NCBI RefSeq assembly: GCF_001456025.1
Contig: NZ_LMTZ01000122.1
Location: 26,776-83,184 of the forward strand
Source: Mastigocoleus testarum BC008
GTDB lineage: Bacteria; Cyanobacteriota; Cyanobacteriia; Cyanobacteriales; Nostocaceae
Direction: 5' to 3'
DNA: 56,409 nucleotides
Shown here: in pieces, positions 53,999-56,409 of the stretch
Layout of the letters: the number at the start of each line of letters is the position of its first letter
Position numbering within the stretch: position 1 is the first letter of the stretch
The notes under the pieces: model-generated
Databases searched by the model: none
What the model saw: only the letters and a program-made list of their open reading frames with translations
Told to the model about the DNA's origin: nothing
Program-made: the position numbers and the translations under genes

Positions 53999-55090
53999 CT
54001 AGCTCCAATATGTCAAAGGCTTTTCCCTAGAACGATATCCAATAAACATAGACATAGAAACTCGCGGACCATCTTGACAAGGGCGAACACCATGAATTCT
54101 TCCAGAATCAAATAGAATCAATTCCCCAACTTTTGGCTTAATTTTTAATGTTGCACTTGGTAAACTGTTGCGATCGAGGATCCCCTCATATTTATATTCT
54201 TGATCGCGAATTGCTTCTCGTGCAGGAATAGACGGCTTTAGTTCCCAAACCTCTAACTCACCTCCAGATTTAGGAGTTTGTAAATAAATGTTTGCAGACA
54301 ACTGAGTAACAAAGTTATCGAAGGGATGAGCCGGAGGAATACCAACATCCGAGATATCCCGTGCAAAAACATCTTGGTGGGGTGGTAATTCAAAGTTATC
54401 CTCAAATACACGACCAACTCCAACCAACATCGTTTGATTATGGATATTTTCAATATGAGCGCCCGGTACCCAGATTTCTTGTAACTCTAACCTGAGTTTA
54501 TCGAGGGGTGACAAATGAGGGAAACAGGTTTTTCGAAGAGCTTGAATCGAAACTTGAGCTTGTTCGTAATAACGCTTGAGCATTTCTACAGAACAACTAG
54601 TTTCAAAGAAAGTAATTCCAGTTCTTTGTACTCCTACATCTGGCGCTCTGTTATAACGCTCTAAAGTTTTTTCTTCGATCAGTTCTTGACTAATTTTCTT
54701 TGCTTCTCGAACTGGGTAATAATTAGGAATGCGTAGTGCAAGGTATTTGCCATTTAATAGATCGATTAAGTCGTTTAATTTTAGTTTTTGGGATATTTTT
54801 ATTAGTACTTTTTGGGCTTCTTTATCCTGCAAGCGTAACCCGTCTATTCCATATTTTTCATAAGATGTTTTCCAAAATTGCAGAGAACTAGGGGATACAC
54901 CTAAGATTGTCTGTATTTCTTCGTAAAAGTAGCCTTGATAAACAAGCTTAACAGCTAATGCTTTTCTTACCTCATTAGCTTCTGGGTGGAGAGCGATAAA
55001 TTCTTGCAATTGGGCTACACATCGAGAAACATTTGTGTAGTCTATCATCTCTTCCGCTTTTCCTATAGCCTGTAGATGCAGATTTATCAT
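53999..55090 (-). CDS. HTH - 2-oxoglutarate/Fe(II) oxygenase fusion protein
   Basis: A 363-residue protein. Residues 38-85 form a homeodomain-like helix-turn-helix (VRKALAVKLVYQGYFYEEIQTILGVSPSSLQFWKTSYEKYGIDGLR), similar to N-terminal domains of IS630-type transposases. The second half (about 205-352) is a 2-oxoglutarate-dependent non-haem iron dioxygenase with H238-x-D240 (PPHQD), H333 (RIHGV) and R343 (DGPRVS) as metal and co-substrate residues. The middle region (150-200) is conserved-looking but unassigned. No DNA-modification hallmark is visible, so the reaction is unknown; proline/lysine hydroxylation or oxidative tailoring are options. M15 is an alternative start. It is convergent with the Mrr remnant. 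Confidence 0.8.
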   Translation of the reverse strand: MINLHLQAIGKAEEMIDYTNVSRCVAQLQEFIALHPEANEVRKALAVKLVYQGYFYEEIQTILGVSPSSLQFWKTSYEKYGIDGLRLQDKEAQKVLIKISQKLKLNDLIDLLNGKYLALRIPNYYPVREAKKISQELIEEKTLERYNRAPDVGVQRTGITFFETSCSVEMLKRYYEQAQVSIQALRKTCFPHLSPLDKLRLELQEIWVPGAHIENIHNQTMLVGVGRVFEDNFELPPHQDVFARDISDVGIPPAHPFDNFVTQLSANIYLQTPKSGGELEVWELKPSIPAREAIRDQEYKYEGILDRNSLPSATLKIKPKVGELILFDSGRIHGVRPCQDGPRVSMSMFIGYRSREKPLTYWS

Positions 55091-56409
55091 GGTCTTTTGT
55101 TAGAGTGACATAGCCATAAATCCATAAGTATTTTCGCTTACTACTTAAAAAAAATCAAATTAAATACTTTCTTTAATGTACTGCTTGAAGGTGTGTATAA
55201 TTTGTTTTTATGCTAAAAGACAAAAATACTGAAAGTGATGTAATAAATGCCTCAAGTTATTGTATACAAGTACTTCCGAAGATTTATATTGAGATAAACT
55301 GCAATACACAGCTATATTTAATTTATTATTTAATAAGCTTATTTTAGTATTATCTTTATTCTAAATTTATGGCTTGGAAGTAAGAATGAAAAATATTGTC
55401 AATTTATTTAAGCTGCTCATTAATAATAATAAATAAAAACAAATAATGTTATTCGTTAACCTTTTAAAAATTTACCTTAGTTTTTGATTAAGAAGAACAG
55501 ACCTATAAGCCACTAGTAGTAAATGCGTAGAAACAATGATTATATAAAAAATATTTAAGTTTACGAAACGACAAAAAAATATCATAAATATAAGTGTAAT
55601 AAAATATTTAAATATAATTGCGGATGAGATACAGGCAATAATATATGCACATTTATCGTTATTTATGGACTTTTTATATATTTGTTTTTCATGTTTAATA
55701 ATCATTAACAAACAAAGTTATGAAGAGAAACCGTACAAGCTATATAATGGCAAGAAGGTCAAAAAACAACATTAATTTTGACAATTATCTCTTGATTAGC
55801 AATGGAAAGAGTAGAGTAAATTTTGTTCAATGGATGATTTTGGGAATCTATCATTAAACGCTTAACTGCTAACTTAAGAGTGAGCTTATCTGGTCGAATA
55901 CCAGATATTTTGAGAGGTGTGTAGGAAGAGTTCAATCGTTCTATTTATTGATGTCAATTTCATCGAAAATTGCAATCAATTTGACTGACTATCATCCTTT
56001 TTGTTTTCCCCTGTAAGTTTTTGGATCGAGAGTGGAAGACGTCACAGTGAATGCAGAAACATTATCTGGTATTTAGCTGCTAAAAATCAAGTTACTACTA
56101 TTTCCGCAGCCTTGAATTATATCCTAGATAAAAATTCTAAAAATGAGGAAAAACATTTCAAGCTGTATGGACTATAAATTTTGCATTTGTGTTGATCGCC
56201 TCAACTTTAGGCTTAGTTTTTGCAGACTAAATGTTTGCTATTCCATTCGTATAAGTCCGATCAAAACAGGTTGGATTAATCTATGCAAGAAAATTTCCAC
56301 AGAGAATACCTTTTTATTGAATACTATAGCAACCGCCAGGTTAGCTAGGACGCTAAAGTCAAGACATGCTCCATGGCTTCTCGCAGTGTTCCAAAATTCT
56401 CGAGTTGTT
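55091..56409. other. Terminal region without supportable genes
   Basis: Very AT-rich. A 79-codon minus-strand frame at 55472-55711 encodes two hydrophobic stretches but shows no family features. Near the right edge the minus strand translates to a weak, transposase-tail-like stretch (LANLAVAIV), which I do not regard as evidence enough for a gene. Confidence 0.45.

Noticed and set aside
55472..55711. 79-codon minus-strand frame with two hydrophobic stretches
   Set aside because: Hydrophobic codons are expected in AT-rich DNA; no start signal or family features are seen.
56280..56409. Transposase-tail-like translation at the right edge
   Set aside because: Only a short stretch (LANLAVAIV) is suggestive, no catalytic motif is visible, and the window ends.

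Overview
The window looks like chromosomal DNA from a filamentous, heterocyst-forming cyanobacterium (order Nostocales; the AT-rich base composition would suit a Rivularia/Calothrix-type strain, but genus cannot be settled from sequence alone). Supporting signs are many GCGATCGC (HIP1) octamers, a CpcT-type phycobiliprotein lyase, a cyanobacterial-length sucrose synthase, a DUF760 protein, heptameric short tandem repeats (STRR) in the gaps, and a five-gene heterocyst-glycolipid-type (hgl) polyketide synthase cluster.

Region by region. 1-6.1 kb: an ABC1/UbiB kinase-like protein, then a 1185-residue NACHT NTPase with a C-terminal array of near-identical 33-residue HEAT-like repeats (a bacterial NLR-like protein). 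6.2-7.2 kb: a REP-associated tyrosine (IS200-like) transposase preceded by five modular hairpin repeats. 7.9-10.3 kb: sucrose synthase. 10.9-13 kb: two peptidoglycan-binding-domain proteins on the minus strand. 13.4-13.8 kb: a 114-bp MITE and tRNA-Cys(GCA). 15-19 kb: a CpdA-like phosphodiesterase, CpcT, a secreted TPR protein and a DUF760 protein. 19.4-22 kb: a HetN-like short-chain dehydrogenase paired with a GMC oxidoreductase. 22-26 kb: a small membrane protein, an unknown coiled-coil membrane protein, and an MTA-phosphorylase-like/kinase pair. 26.5-33.2 kb: a minus-strand cluster encoding DevB-like and DevC-like exporter parts, an epimerase and two glycosyltransferases. 34-36.7 kb: a ParB-domain protein with a degenerate methylase tail and a small unknown protein. 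37.5-53.4 kb: the PKS cluster in the order KS-AT-ACP-ACP-psiKR, KR-DH, KS-CLF-AT, PfaD-type enoyl reductase, ACP-thioester reductase. 53.5-55.1 kb: a broken Mrr-type nuclease gene and an HTH/2-oxoglutarate-oxygenase protein. The last 1.3 kb has no gene I can support.

How it fits together (inference): the PKS proteins would build and reduce a long polyhydroxylated acyl chain, and HglB would release it reductively as a fatty aldehyde or alcohol. One of the minus-strand glycosyltransferases could add the sugar, and the DevB/DevC pair could take part in export of the glycolipid to the heterocyst envelope. From memory, Nostoc sp. PCC 7120 has a similar neighbourhood (cpcT, a minus-strand glycosyltransferase/devBC group, then hglE-D-C-A-hetM). 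Here the DevA ATPase and the hetN/hetI genes expected after hetM are absent; a decayed restriction gene and an oxygenase follow hetM instead.

The most unusual items are the HEAT-repeat expansion in the NACHT protein, the covarying hairpin modules beside the RAYT, the ketoreductase split between two genes across a heptad-repeat spacer, the HTH-oxygenase fusion, and the ParB protein with a methylase-like but motif-poor C-terminus.
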